Positions 54,471 through 64,000 of a DNA stretch of 64,000 bases are shown one piece after another. How positions within the stretch are numbered: position 1 is the stretch's first letter; every line of letters begins with the position of its first letter. The translations under genes were made by a program, and so were the position numbers. This DNA comes from Maniola hyperantus (taxonomy: Eukaryota > Arthropoda > Insecta > Lepidoptera > Nymphalidae). The notes under the pieces were generated by a model. It was not told the origin of the DNA. It ran no database searches and was given only the letters and a program-made list of their open reading frames with translations. The DNA lies in assembly GCF_902806685.2 (NCBI RefSeq), contig NC_048555.1, forward strand, positions 7,502,001-7,566,000, given 5' to 3'.

Positions 54471-54811
54471 CAATGACGTAACAATGCATAAACGACAAAT
54501 ATTTTTCAAGTTTGTAACAAAAGATACTTTCCCGCAGAAATTACTATATTTTTATGTTAATAAAATTGAAAAGTATTTGTCGCATACGCATTGTGACGTC
54601 ATTATTCGCTTTCCGTACAGCATGGCGTTAATAATTAATTGTGTTAAAAATAAATAAAATCATGTTTTTTTAAATAAGTAACTCTCTTTAATAATGAATG
54701 CTAGCCCCATAAACAACCGATATACAAAAAATCACATCATTTTATTACAACAGTCCGAGACCCTATTGGATTGCCGCTGTAGCTGGTAGAAATATTTCGG
54801 CAACGTCACAA

Positions 54812-55552
54812 AAATCGGTCAAGTACGAGTCGGACTCGCACAAAAAGGGTTCCGTACCATCGTACAGGATATAACACTCAGCGCGATCTACATAATATTT
54901 TGATTTAGTAAACTAATTACCTAATTATTTTTTTGTAAACACACTTTAATTTTTAGGGTTCCGTACCTCAAAAGGAAAACAGGAACTCTTATAGGATCAC
55001 TTCGTTGTCTGTCTGTCAGTCTGTCGGTCTGTTGTGTCTGTCAAGAAAACCTATAGGGTACTTCCCGTTGACCTAGAAAATCCGAAATCCGTGAATTTGT
55101 GGCTATATCAATGTGTTCATGAACAAATAATTAGTATTTTCAATTTTCTGAGTAAAATAAGTATACCAAGTGCCGTGGGGTTTCATATAATTATGAAATG
55201 GCTTTACCTGAACATTATAAAACAGATTTTTGTTTATTTTTATACTTTATGGTTTTTGATTTATCGTGCAAAATGTTGAAAAAAAAAATGTTGAGTACGG
55301 AACCCTCAGTGCGCGAGTCTGATTTGCACTTAGCTGGTTTTTTTGGTGCTGTAACCACAAATTCACGGTTTCGGATTTTTTCCTTGTGCTATAAGACCTA
55401 CTTATCTATCTTCCAAACTTCATGATTCTAAGTCAACGGGAAATATCCTTTAACTCCTCTACGTTTTGATTCCCTTTTCTTGACAGACAGACAGACAACG
55501 AAGTTATTTTGTAAGGGTTCCTTTTTCCTTTTGAGGTGCGGAACCTTAAAAA
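54812..55552. repeat. Cluster of three family A copies, two head to head
   Basis: A plus-strand head fragment (54812-54865, AAATCGGTCAAGTACGAGTC) is followed by an almost complete inverted copy (54953-55345) and then directly by the tail half of a plus-strand copy (55346-55552). The inverted copy and the last copy meet at their heads or middles, so the region can form a long imperfect foldback. The frames at 55034 and 55198 only read through repeat sequence. Confidence 0.8.
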
Positions 55553-55675
55553 GAAGCTATTAATCGCTAATAGAGGTTATTCCGATATCTAGACCCGAAA
55601 TCGATAGTCGATTAATAATAAATCCTAATTTATCGTCGATTTAATTTCCAGCGTAGCAATGTAGCACTGTGGCCC

Positions 55676-55848
55676 TACCGCGGTTGTTTGACAGCTAAAA
55701 TGTCACGATCGCAATCATCTCTGATTGGTTAATGCTTGCTCACTATTGGCCACAATGCATTGTTGCAACAAGAATCGCACAAATTCAGCCAATCAGAACA
55801 ATTGAGATTGTAATAATGATTGATGCAGGTTTTAGACAATCGCCCTAC
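55676..55848. mobile_element. Old foldback element
   Basis: CTGATTGGTTAATGCTTGCT on the left and AATTCAGCCAATCAGAACAA on the right are inverted partners. The arms extend outward through GATCGCAATC against GAGATTGTAATAATG and through GTTGTTTGACAGCTAAAATG against GGTTTTAGACAATCGCCC. The arms have diverged. A related core lies at 45364-45405. Confidence 0.6.
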
Positions 55849-56110
55849 TGTTGTGTATTAATAGCTAGGTATCTATCCGACATTAGCAAACTTTTTGTAA
55901 ACGTTTATAAATTATGTAGAGTTGAGTAGAGACCATACATATCATCGTCGTGCGGAAAAAAAAAACATGTTATATTCTAATTTTAGGCATTATATTTTTA
56001 TTACTGTTGCTAATTATAATATTAATAGGTATAATAATATATTAATGACGATAGATAAGTAAGTATTTTGTCCGCCACTCCGTTTTAGCTTTTTTGTTAA
56101 TCACATAATC

Positions 56111-56310
56111 CATACTAATATCATAAATGCGAAAGTGTCTGTCTGTCTGTCTGCTAGTTTTTCACGGCCCAACAGTTTAACCGATTTTTATGAAATTTGG
56201 TTCAGAGTTAGCTTACATCCCGGTGAAGGACATAGGCTACTTTTTATACCGGAAAATCAAAGAGTTCCCACGGGATTTTTGAAAAACCTAAAACCACGCG
56301 GATAGATAAG
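56111..56310 (+). repeat. Family B interspersed repeat
   Basis: CCATACTAATATCATAAATG, GCGAAAGTGTCTGTCTGTCT, TTTTTCACGGCCCAACAGTT, ATAGGCTACTTTTTATACCG, CACGGGATTTTTGAAAAACC and AAACCACGCGGATAG. The last CGAAGTCGCGGGC is lost. Further small family B scraps follow to about 56400. Confidence 0.78.
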
Positions 56311-56649
56311 TAGGTACTTTTTATCGGGAAAACAAAGGGTTCGTAAACGATGTCTTAGTATCCAAAATCCACGCGGACAAATTACCCAAAAGCACCAAAA
56401 GCTAGTTTCAATTCAAAGTTATAAACGCGCATTATAATAGGTAAGTAGGTAGGTACTATTAATTAAGTATTATTGTCTGTGTTCAAAATTCAAATTGGTT
56501 CTAAAGTAACTTCCAATAGAATATTGCGTGTGAGCGTTTGGGAATACAACACTCTAATAGTTAGGTACTTATTATTATTAGGTAATTAATTATTATTTCA
56601 TAAAAAATACAAAAGTATAACGCAAAGTTTAATATAATTAATTCACTCA

Positions 56650-57170
56650 CCGACAATAATTTATCTTCACTTCACCAAGCGCAAACCACAACAATTTAAA
56701 TTTCTAAATAATTCATCGTCATTAAAATTATCATTTTTAATCTGTATTTCACCAAAAAGTTCAGTCCACACACATACACGCGTTTCAGTTTGTTATCTGT
56801 ATCTGCGTTCGAAAATAGAATGAAGCGTGCCGCGTTCGGAAATAGAACATAAGTTTTTTGTTTTTGTGTTACATACTACGAGTTTTCTATCGGGAGAAGA
56901 TTTCGCGTCGAGTTTCGTTCGAGTGGACCCATCGAGTCCGCGTGCGTCGGATAAATGACACCGCACCTGTCTGTCTACTCTCCTCGCGTGTAACGCACGG
57001 GGATGTTGTACTGATATCAATGACGCGCAAATTAAAAAGTTTATTGCACGCTTCACGAAGGTTCCGTAACTTTGTGAGATCTTTTTTCGACGTTAGCAGT
57101 CGTAGATTTAAACAATTACCTAATAGAGTGAGTTCAATCTCTAACTCGTAGGTAAGTATATAGTTAACGA
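56650..57170 (-). promoter_or_regulatory. Candidate promoter and 5' untranslated exon
   Basis: This block is much richer in CpG than the flanks, mainly between 56770 and 57080 (CGCGTCGAGTTTCGTTCGAG, CGAGTCCGCGTGCGTCGG, CTCCTCGCGTGTAACGCACG), and contains none of the repeats seen elsewhere. On the minus strand a good donor, TTGTCG followed by GTGAGTGAATT, lies at about 56650. This would end a leader exon transcribed leftward, with long-range splicing beyond the window. No start codon, TATA box or acceptor confirms it. Confidence 0.35.
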
Positions 57171-57607
57171 ATTGATCTAGATTCTAGGCGAATACCTATG
57201 AAATGCGTAACATACGTATGATAATAGTGTGTACCGACTGTAATGTAACTCTATAGAGATTAGAGGGAGTACCGCGCCCTTCCTGGCTTGGGAAGGAATG
57301 ATTTTGTGATGAACTCTACATAGTATTATGATCTCTACATAGTACCTATAGTGGTATAAAACAAAGTCGCTTCCCGCCGTCTGTAAAAAATAAATACTGT
57401 ATGCTTATCTTTTGAACTACGCAACGTATTTCAATGCGGTTTTCGTCAATAGATAGAGTGATATAATAAGAAGATTTATACGTAAGTAAATATGTAGTTT
57501 TTTTTGTGTTAATTTGTTGAAATATGACGATATTTGAGAGCTTTCATCGAACTTTTTTCGAAGAGCTTTTTAATTTGAAATAATATCCACACTGACTCCA
57601 CATTAGT
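57171..57607. other. No feature recognised
   Basis: Unique AT-rich sequence. Confidence 0.45.
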
Positions 57608-57650
57608 AGCAACATTGCACCCGTGCGAAGCCGGGGCGAGTCGCTATACT
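57608..57650 (-). repeat. Repeat remnant, inverted
   Basis: GCAACATTGCACCCGTGCGA followed by AGCCGGGGCGAGTCGCTA is the reverse of the CTGACCCGCCCCGGC repeat at 47228. Confidence 0.55.
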
Positions 57651-57840
57651 TACTATAATATAGTGGATACTTGAGGATGCTTATTCAGATTTTTTAGTTT
57701 CCAAACAGGGAATCCTAAAAGATTTCGGATTTGTAATGATTGATGTACATCAGATTAATTAACCTAGCCATTGGATTGAAATCGGATTAACACGACTACA
57801 CAGGGTTGCTACATCTAAAGTAAACAGCTTTAAAAACGGA

Positions 57841-57884
57841 CTGAATTGAGAACCTCCTCCTTTTTGGAAGTCGGTCAAAAAGCA
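57841..57884 (-). repeat. ACCGACTTC repeat fragment, inverted
   Basis: CTGAATTGAGAACCTCCTCC followed by TTTTTGGAAGTCGGTCAAAA is the reverse of the segment starting at 50 and 62517. Confidence 0.7.
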
Positions 57885-58457
57885 AGGACATGCGTAGGTA
57901 TGTTTCATAGTTGTATGAAAAAAACTTTGAATCTAAAGCCTGACGAAATATAAAAAAACTTGCTGTGGGGGCGCCACTTTTGCATTTTTATTGCAATAGG
58001 AACCAAGTTCAAAGTCTTGTATAGGGGCGCTGTTGGAAAACAAATGCTTAGACTATTCAAACAAGAACAAAGGGGACTTGACAGCAACGTTAGTTCCGAT
58101 TTTCGGCACGCGCCAACAGAGGCTTGTAGCACTGTACATGAACCCTGAGAACATTAGGTACCTACCTACCTACTAGTATTTACACTATTTTTTTGAACAG
58201 TCGTATAAAACATGCCTTATTACATGTGTAATGGTTGTCAACCCTAGTTTACATCAATGCACAAGTAAGTAGTTACTGAATTACTTGTGAATTATGAATA
58301 TGATGAATTCTTTCTGCCGCCGGTATTTTGGTAAAGTGAGTTGATTAATTGCCTTATGCCTGTCTGTCATTGATGATGACTTTTTCATAATAGCAATAAA
58401 TTATCATTATTATTGCGATTTTATTCGCTCGCAGTTATTCGTTTAGCAAAATAGGTT
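57885..58457. other. No feature recognised
   Basis: Unique sequence. The short overlapping frames at 57905-58148 run on both strands and show no family traits. Confidence 0.45.
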
Positions 58458-58850
58458 TTAGGGTTCCGTACCTCGAAAGGAGAAAAGGAACCCTAATAGG
58501 ATCACTTCGTTGTCTGTCTGTCTGTCGTGTCTGTCAAGAAGCCTATAGAGTATTTCCGGTTGACCTAGAATCATTAAATTTGCCAGTAGGTAGGTCCAGC
58601 ACACGTAAGGGGAAAAATCGTGAATCGTGATCGTGAATTTGTGGTTAGATCACAAAAAAAATTAAAATGTTGTTCATGAACAAAAAATTAGTATTTTCTT
58701 CTTTCAAAATAAATTAATACACCAAGTGGGGAATCATATTATGAAAGGACTTTACCTGTACATTCTAAAACAATTTTTTATTTATTTTTATGTATAATAG
58801 TTTTTGATTTATAGTGCAAAATGTCGAAAAAAACGACTGTAGTACGGAAC
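58458..58850 (-). repeat. Family A repeat, inverted, head truncated
   Basis: TTTAGGGTTCCGTACCTCGA, the GTCT array, GGTTGACCTAGAATCATTAA, TTGTGGTTAGATCACAAAAA and TACATTCTAAAACAATTTTT to ACTGTAGTACGGAACCTTCG. The copy ends just before the palindromic head. Confidence 0.82.
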
Positions 58851-58975
58851 CTTCGGATTTGTTTAAGGATCTCCCATCTCATTGCGCCTTCAGCCAATTG
58901 CACCACAATACAATATATCTAATCGGTATTATTCTGATTAACTGAACTTGTATTATTCTATATGAAGCGGTGATA

Positions 58976-59050
58976 ACTGATAGCCTAGTGGTTCAGACGT
59001 TCGGCCTCGGCACACGCAGGACTATAGGGTAAGCAGTGTTTTTAGGTCTC
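58976..59050 (+). repeat. SINE head fragment
   Basis: CTGATAGCCTAGTGGTTCAG followed by ACGTTCGGCCTCGG is the A-box half of the tRNA-derived head. The sequence beyond does not follow the SINE. Confidence 0.6.
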
Positions 59051-59464
59051 TATGACCTGCACGCCACTGGCCAATCAATGGTGAGAGAGGGCGTTGGGTA
59101 TTGTATCACCCAGTCAGAGGTAATAGCGATCAAGGAACGTATCTGCAGTTGATAGACTATATAGGTATGGTGCAGCTAAGGGCCTGCAGGTGACCAGAAG
59201 TAACCTTGGTCAGCATAATTACATCAGCCTGGTTACCTATTCAAAGAGGTGCTGCTAGCATTGTATACAGTGTGTTATAGCGTTGTTGTGCTTTAGATGA
59301 CGGTTTTGATAATATTTTATGTAGGAAAAGTTTTATTAGGAAAAGTTTTTTTCGTATCACAAAAAAATGAAAACGATAATTGTTATTATTATATTGTAAA
59401 TAATTTAAAATAATTGTGTGCAAATAAATACTGATTATTTTTGACAGAATAAATAGGAAAAAAT

Positions 59465-59469
59465 AAAAA
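59465..59469 (-). terminator. Pol III terminator of tRNA-Leu
   Basis: Five consecutive T residues on the minus strand shortly after the tRNA 3' end. Confidence 0.8.
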
Positions 59470-59474
59470 GTTTA

Positions 59475-59556
59475 TGGCAGCGGTGGGATTCGAACCCACG
59501 CCTCCGAAGAGACTGGTGCCTTAAACCAGCGCCTTAGACCGCTCGGCCACGCTACC
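59475..59556 (-). tRNA. tRNA-Leu (anticodon AAG)
   Basis: The 82-nt cloverleaf pairs GGTAGCG with CGCTGCC (one G-U pair) and ends in discriminator A. The D arm is GCCGAGCGGTCTAAGGC. The anticodon stem CTGGT/ACCAG frames the loop TTAAGGC, so the anticodon is AAG and it decodes CUU (and CUC after inosine modification). A long variable arm (TCTCTTCGGAGGC) is the class II feature expected for Leu, and the T arm contains GGGTTCGAATCCC. The B and A boxes are intact. Five T residues on the minus strand (59465-59469) lie 5 nt beyond the 3' end as a pol III terminator. No intron. Looks functional. Confidence 0.97.
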
Positions 59557-59989
59557 CGTTGCAGTGACGGCCGAAATTACTAATCAGTCTTTATTTTAAT
59601 GTCAATGTTAACAATGTTGTTAACGATCACATTTTTTAAAATATATTTTTAAAATTAAATAGGTGCTTATTATGTAATCAATCATCGAAACATTTAGTAC
59701 TTTGGTTTGATAAATCTTTATTTAGAAATTAAAAAAATATGTTTATAAACTTTTACTAAGAGATAGGTAGGTACTTACCCACTCAATAACAGACTTTTGA
59801 AACAAATAAAATTGTACTAACGGGGTGACAGATTTCTAAGAAATGATGCAAGAGTTTACAATTTCATAGAAAGCCGCCAAGCCGTCACTTTACGACCTGC
59901 CAACTGTGACATTTTATACAACATCATGTTTAACTGAGAAAACTCGCTTGCCAGTGTAAAACAGTTTTCGACCCCCCACATTATCTACC
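59557..59989. other. No feature recognised
   Basis: AT-rich sequence upstream of the tRNA-Leu gene. Confidence 0.45.
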
Positions 59990-60152
59990 TATAGTCCGCG
60001 ACAGGTTGAAATAGCAATCGGGGTATGAGGCGGGGGCCTGCTCCACACACCCGCACCTCACCTGCGCTCGCCCGCACCAGGTGAGCACGGGGCTGTGGGG
60101 GTTGTGCGGGGCGTTCCCTCCCCATTGCTATCTCGACCTGTCGCTTATTATA
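59990..60152. mobile_element. GC-rich palindromic element, copy 5 (complete)
   Basis: 163 bp. The left arm is TATAGTCCGCGACAGGTTGA then GCAATCGGGGTATGAGGCGG. The right arm is CCTCCCCATTGCTATC then TCGACCTGTCGCTTATTATA. The inner GC arms pair CACACACCCGCACCTCACC with a GTGGGGGTTGTGCGGGGC segment. Same orientation as copy 4. Confidence 0.88.
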
Positions 60153-60179
60153 CCTACCTACTTACTTACCTATCAACTA

Positions 60180-60420
60180 CTAAAATCCTTCACCATGATT
60201 AACCCATCGCCGCTCACTACTGAGCTCGGGTCTCCTCTCAGTAAAAGAAGGGTTTGGCCATAGTCCACCATGCTGGCCAAGTGCGGATTGGCAGACTTCA
60301 CACACCTTTGAGAACATTATGGAAAACTTTAAGGCATGCAGGTTTCCTCATGATGCAATGTTTTCCTTCACCGTTAAAGCAAGCGATATTTTTTTAAACG
60401 CAAATGAAAAACTTGTTACC
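60180..60420 (-). repeat. tRNA-derived SINE body, inverted, well preserved
   Basis: ATGATTAACCCATCGCCGCT, GCTCGGGTCTCCTCTCAGTA, GAAGGGTTTGGCCATAGTCC, AAGTGCGGATTGGCAGACTT, GGCATGCAGGTTTCCTCATG and TTTTCCTTCACCGTTAAAGC. The tRNA head would lie to the right but is missing. Confidence 0.82.
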
Positions 60421-60626
60421 GTAAAATGGGCAACTTCTGAGCGTAGGTATAGGACTGGGAAAACGTGCCACTAAATTTGTAGGACTATGTGGCCATTTTA
60501 TTGTCCAAATATTTACTAAGCTGCATACAAAAAATCAGCTGGATAATCATAATTTTTATGACCTCGTTATTGTGACATATTCAGAGTAGAGGACCCTCCA
60601 GTCATACCATCTATTTTGTAGGACAA

Positions 60627-60947
60627 TTGTTTTTCCGAGTTTATCATCCAATAATATCTCAATGTTCAAAAAAATACTTATCGTTCATTAGTAGATATCT
60701 AAGAGGTGGCGCTGATTTATTTGGTTCCAAAACCGTGAAAAATTTTGTTCGCTTGTCATTATATCTTGTCATTAAATATTTAAATATCGATGATATCAAC
60801 ATTCCACCAAATCGACAAGTTAAACACCTGCGCAGTACAATAGCTACCTCTACCCAGAATTTTCACAGAGCAAAACTTGGGCGTCTTGTCAAACGGAATC
60901 TACTCACGAAAATCCAATCCCTTGGCGGCTGCTGGACTATAGACTAG
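60627..60947 (+). other. Unassigned 106-codon open frame
   Basis: Open from ATG 60627 to TAG. The predicted peptide contains KYLSFISRYLRGGADLFGSK, LVIKYLNIDDINIPPNRQ and RAKLGRLVKRNLLTKIQS, moderately basic with no signal peptide or membrane segment. I recognise no family. It could be a remnant of a transposon-encoded protein or a chance frame. No splice sites or promoter were seen. Confidence 0.25.
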
Positions 60948-61317
60948 GTACGTTTATCCCGGATAACTCGGATAGTAAAAGAGTTCCTACGAGATAATTT
61001 TATTATTCTATGTATTCCATGTTACTTAGTAGGTAGTAGCTGAGTTAAGCAAACTACCGTTACCAAAACAGGAGTACCTAAGTAACTAAAGTAGCTAACT
61101 AAGTTATATTATTTTCCTTACTTACATCGTTGGTTGTAAAATTTGGATGATGTGCAATCTATAGATCCAGAGCATAACCTTTAACTCTAAATATCGGTGT
61201 ATGGAGGAAATTATATCAATAAAAGAAGGTATTGCGTATATTTAGCAACTTTGTTTGCAATTTGCAATTGCGAACAGCTTCTCAGAGCAGCCGTATAATA
61301 GGTAATCTAGGTATATA

Positions 61318-61680
61318 ATATATAATAAATAAAATTGGAGTGTCTGTCTGTAATATCGAAATAACTAGGTACCTCATATTAGGCTCATATTATGGTTATT
61401 TGAACTGTACCATAACTGAATCACATGTTTTTAAAATTTTTGTCTGTTTGTCATGTCTGTCTGTTTGAACGGGCCAATCTCCGGAACGGCTGAACATATT
61501 TTCACGTGACTTTCACAGTAGAGGATTAACCAGGGAGTAACATAGGCTACTTTTTAACCGAATTTCGAGAAGAAGCAGTTGTGATTTTCTACCTATGTAC
61601 ACCGAAATCTCCGAGATTACTGAACCGATTTGCGTAGTTTCTTTTTTAATCGATAGATAAACGTTGTAAATCGTGGTGAT
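61318..61680 (+). repeat. Diverged repeat, ATTGGAGTGTCTGTCTG type
   Basis: AATAAAATTGGAGTGTCTGT, GGGCCAATCTCCGGAACGGC and TAACATAGGCTACTTTTTAA have the style and order of the short lepidopteran repeats related to family B. No second copy lies in the window. Confidence 0.45.
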
Positions 61681-61739
61681 CCCGCGGGATTTTTAATGAA
61701 TCATCCGTTTAAATGTTTTACGGGCACATTGCATTACAG

Positions 61740-61856
61740 GGACGGACTACTACGTATGGACTAATTTTTGCCCTGGAAAATATAGTTCCCAAGGGATTTT
61801 CAAAAACCTAAATCCACGCAGGCGCAGCCGCGGGCATCAGCTAGTTATAATCATAC
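61740..61856 (+). repeat. Family B end fragment
   Basis: CCCAAGGGATTTTCAAAAAC, CTAAATCCACGCAGGCGCAG and CCGCGGGCATCAGCTAGTTA are the family B end. A smaller piece (CCTAAATACACGCAGGCGAA) is at 62008-62030. Confidence 0.65.
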
Positions 61857-62049
61857 ATTTTGAGAAAGGTCTCAATGGTGATTCAATAATCAATAGGTAG
61901 GATGATGCCAATGGTGATTTAATGGGAAAAGAATCGATAGATTCCCGACGAGTCACACTGACTTCGAGACATTCCTGATTCCCACCGCCCACGCAATCTT
62001 TGAGAATCCTAAATACACGCAGGCGAAGTCGTGGGAATCTGCAGCTAAG

Positions 62050-62516
62050 TAGTATAATAATGCCTATCCTACAACCATCCTATAACAACATAAGAAGGAA
62101 GTACTAACGTAGGTACCTATGTCAAGTTAGTAAGTAGTAGTAACAAGCCCATTCTTCCAGTGATGATTGATTGATTCCATTTAGTAAATTTTCATTATAG
62201 GCAAATACGTGTTAAAATTCTAATCAAAGGGTCAACCAATCTAACAGTACCTGCCTAATATGTAGATAGATATTACTTATTACAATATAGCTCTTAATAC
62301 TTAAAACATAGAGATCAAAATTGTTTAAAATCTTCCAGTTCCAATAATAGATACGATAGATTCAGACAATCATGTGTAATTGAGCCTGTGATTACACGTA
62401 TTGTAATATAATCCTCAATATTATTATTCGTAACGTCTTGGTCTTGCTACCTGATAATAATATGCTTTTGTGTTTGTTCTTCGACATGCCCTTTACTCCG
62501 GGTTTCTTCGGAATTT
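62050..62516. other. No feature recognised
   Basis: AT-rich unique sequence. Confidence 0.45.
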
Positions 62517-62720
62517 TTAACCGACTTCAAAAAAGGAGGAGGTTCTCAATCCGTCGGATTTATCTTTTATTTTTTATGTATGTTCCCCGATTACTCGAAG
62601 ACGCCTGAACTGATTTCAAAATTCTTTTTTTTGTTTAAAAGGGTATACTTTCAAGGTGACCCCATTATAAATTTGGTGAAGATGTGATGAACATCTTCGA
62701 AGATAGATAATGATACACCT
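62517..62720 (+). repeat. ACCGACTTC repeat, longest copy
   Basis: Starts TTTAACCGACTTCAAAAAAG, continues with GGTTCTCAATCCGTCGG, CCCCGATTACTCGAAGACGC, CAAGGTGACCCCATTATAAA and TTTGGTGAAGATGTGATGAA. Shorter relatives at 50-140 and 57841-57884. Confidence 0.7.
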
Positions 62721-62958
62721 CAACGGATAAAGATAGCAGGATCTAGTAAATTCTTACCTACTCGCCGGGCGATGGCAACGGCCCGTACTGTTTCGGCTTT
62801 GTTGTGCCCTTTCAAGTGTCGCTCGGTGCCGTACCGGCCAATGGAAAAGCACCCATAAGAAGTTCCTTGTCATGAAAAAATCCCCGATATGCATTGATAT
62901 AAGAGAAGAAAGTATTAAATTAAAACTTTTGTTTAAAAATTTCTGCGTCGTTGTCATC

Positions 62959-63032
62959 GGCCCATTAGCTCAGTTGGTTAGAGCGTCGTGCTAATAACGC
63001 GAAGGTCGCGGGTTCGATCCCCTCATGGGCCA
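62959..63032 (+). tRNA. tRNA-Ile (anticodon AAU)
   Basis: The 74-nt cloverleaf pairs GGCCCAT with ATGGGCC and has discriminator A. The D arm is AGCTCAGTTGGTTAGAGC. The anticodon loop CTAATAA gives anticodon AAT, read as AAU, which decodes AUU (and AUC and AUA after inosine modification). The T arm carries GGGTTCGATCCCC. The A and B boxes are intact, there is no intron, and a TTTTT pol III terminator lies at 63041-63045, 9 nt after the 3' end. The gene looks functional. It lies 3.4 kb from the tRNA-Leu gene on the opposite strand. Confidence 0.97.
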
Positions 63033-63040
63033 CAACACAC

Positions 63041-63045
63041 TTTTT
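63041..63045 (+). terminator. Pol III terminator of tRNA-Ile
   Basis: Five T residues shortly after the tRNA 3' end. Confidence 0.8.
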
Positions 63046-63304
63046 ATTTTGCTAATTATTTATTGTAAGTAACCTTTACAACTATTTCTGATTTTAGGTA
63101 GTTCACTCTGCTTTAATATCTAAAAAAGTTTCTGGTCTTGAGACAAAGTGCGCACAAAACAAGTAGTTCAATCTGAAGTCTGAACACGAGTTGTATGACT
63201 GCACGTCTGGTTTGTATATTAATCATTTTCCTTACTATAAACATAATCCTAAACCTACGCAAAAAGCCATGTTGCATCTTCAAATCAGACTATTTGTTTT
63301 GCGC

Positions 63305-63395
63305 GGTCTCAACGACAGAGACAGTGCTCTACAAATCTGGTATCTCTTTCTAAAGTTAGATTAGGTACATTAGGTAGGTACTTTCTGCCGCGTAC
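63305..63395. mobile_element. Foldback MITE, GTAGAGC family, half copy
   Basis: GGTCTCAACGACAGAGACAG, TGCTCTACAAATCTGG, TTTCTAAAGTTAGAT and TACTTTCTGCCGCGTACTT are the right arm of the 27780-27956 element. The left arm is absent, and an extra AGGTACATTAGGTAGGTA stretch is present. Confidence 0.75.
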
Positions 63396-63829
63396 TTGGA
63401 TCTTTATGTCTAAGGTAAATAATAAAAAGTAATATTTCCTGACTAAATAATATATTTATTTTTCCAGGTATTCTTTAACTGTTTTTTTAATTCTTTCTTA
63501 AATCTATTCTTACATAAAATTCAATATTTTAAAATTAATTAAGTAGATACCCATTTATGTTTAATCCTACCTTACCTATTCATAAAAGATCTTAACATTT
63601 AAGTAAATCAATAAAATTGACAAAAGAAACCTAACTGTTACAAAGAAGTTTTTGATTTTGTATAGAAAATCCTTTAAAATAGTTAAACTAATTTTCTAGC
63701 CTCTTTTAAAACTCTATATACATTATGAATTAATTGCACAACCGGCCGGTTCTAATATTTACAACAATGGCATTCGTAACAAAGAATATCTATTATTTAC
63801 AATATGTGCAGATTAAAGAAAATCGCTAC
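63396..63829. other. No feature recognised
   Basis: AT-rich unique sequence. Confidence 0.45.
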
Positions 63830-64000
63830 CCATATTAAAAATGCGAATGTGTGTTTGTTTGTACTTTGTTGGTTTGACCTTCAATCACGTCACAACGGCA
63901 ACGGAGCAACGGATCGACGTGACTTTTTGTATGGTTAGGTATAGTTTTAGACCTGAAGTGTGACATAAGACACTTATTTTATCCCGGAAATTCCCATGGG
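63830..64000 (+). repeat. Family B repeat, variant, cut by the window end
   Basis: CCATATTAAAAATGCGAATG, TTGGTTTGACCTTCAATCAC, GTCACAACGG and TTTATCCCGGAAATTCCCAT follow the variant seen at 51430-51660 and run to the last base. Confidence 0.75.

Noticed and set aside
55034..55425. Two overlapping frames of about 80 codons
   Set aside because: Both read through family A repeat copies.
58976..59240. Full SINE at this position
   Set aside because: Only the first 35 or so bases match the SINE head. The rest does not follow any SINE body in the window.

Overview
The window looks like a gene-poor, AT-rich stretch of a lepidopteran (moth or butterfly) nuclear genome. The evidence is the repeat content: several short interspersed repeat families that I recognise as typical of Lepidoptera occur many times here, together with three tRNA-derived SINE lineages, 3' ends of RTE-, jockey- and CR1-like LINEs, and scattered AGGTA-rich simple sequence. 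Two ordinary eukaryotic tRNA genes are present (Leu-AAG at 59475-59556 on the minus strand, Ile-AAU at 62959-63032 on the plus strand), each followed by a pol III T-run. I found no convincing host protein-coding gene. There are no operons, ribosome-binding sites or CRISPR arrays.

The only long intact reading frame (33162-34502, 446 aa) is the transposase of a complete-looking 2.17 kb IS630/Tc1/mariner-type transposon (32588-34761). It has 32-bp terminal inverted repeats, a TA target duplication and an unusual DD82E catalytic spacing. A second class II element at 10465-11728 is a relic of a P-element-type transposon. It has a perfect 8-bp target duplication (ATTGGGAC), matching inverted ends and a first exon encoding the start of a THAP zinc finger with one zinc-ligand cysteine lost, and two later repeats are nested inside it.

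Layout. 1-9.8 kb: fragments of short repeat families and a decayed LINE. 10-16.5 kb: the P relic, a tRNA-derived SINE, a perfect 227-bp tandem duplication and a CR1-like LINE 3' end. 16.5-26.5 kb: mostly unique AT-rich DNA with a LINE-like 3' end, a GC-rich palindrome and a CpG-rich block. 26.5-32 kb: a dense cluster of SINEs and foldback elements. 32.6-34.8 kb: the DD82E transposon. 35-42 kb: several MITEs, including one with perfect 83-bp ends and a piggyBac-like one with perfect 57-bp ends, plus the best RTE 3' end. 43-56 kb: SINEs, gag relic, LINE ends and a long GTCT microsatellite. 56-64 kb: a CpG-rich candidate promoter, the tRNA genes and more SINE and foldback copies.

The elements do not form a cooperating genetic system. 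The clearest story is layers of transposition: old nested relics, foldback families in several copies, and a few young-looking elements (DD82E transposon, perfect-arm MITEs, perfect tandem duplication). Family names such as A, B, C, G and H are labels used only in this annotation.
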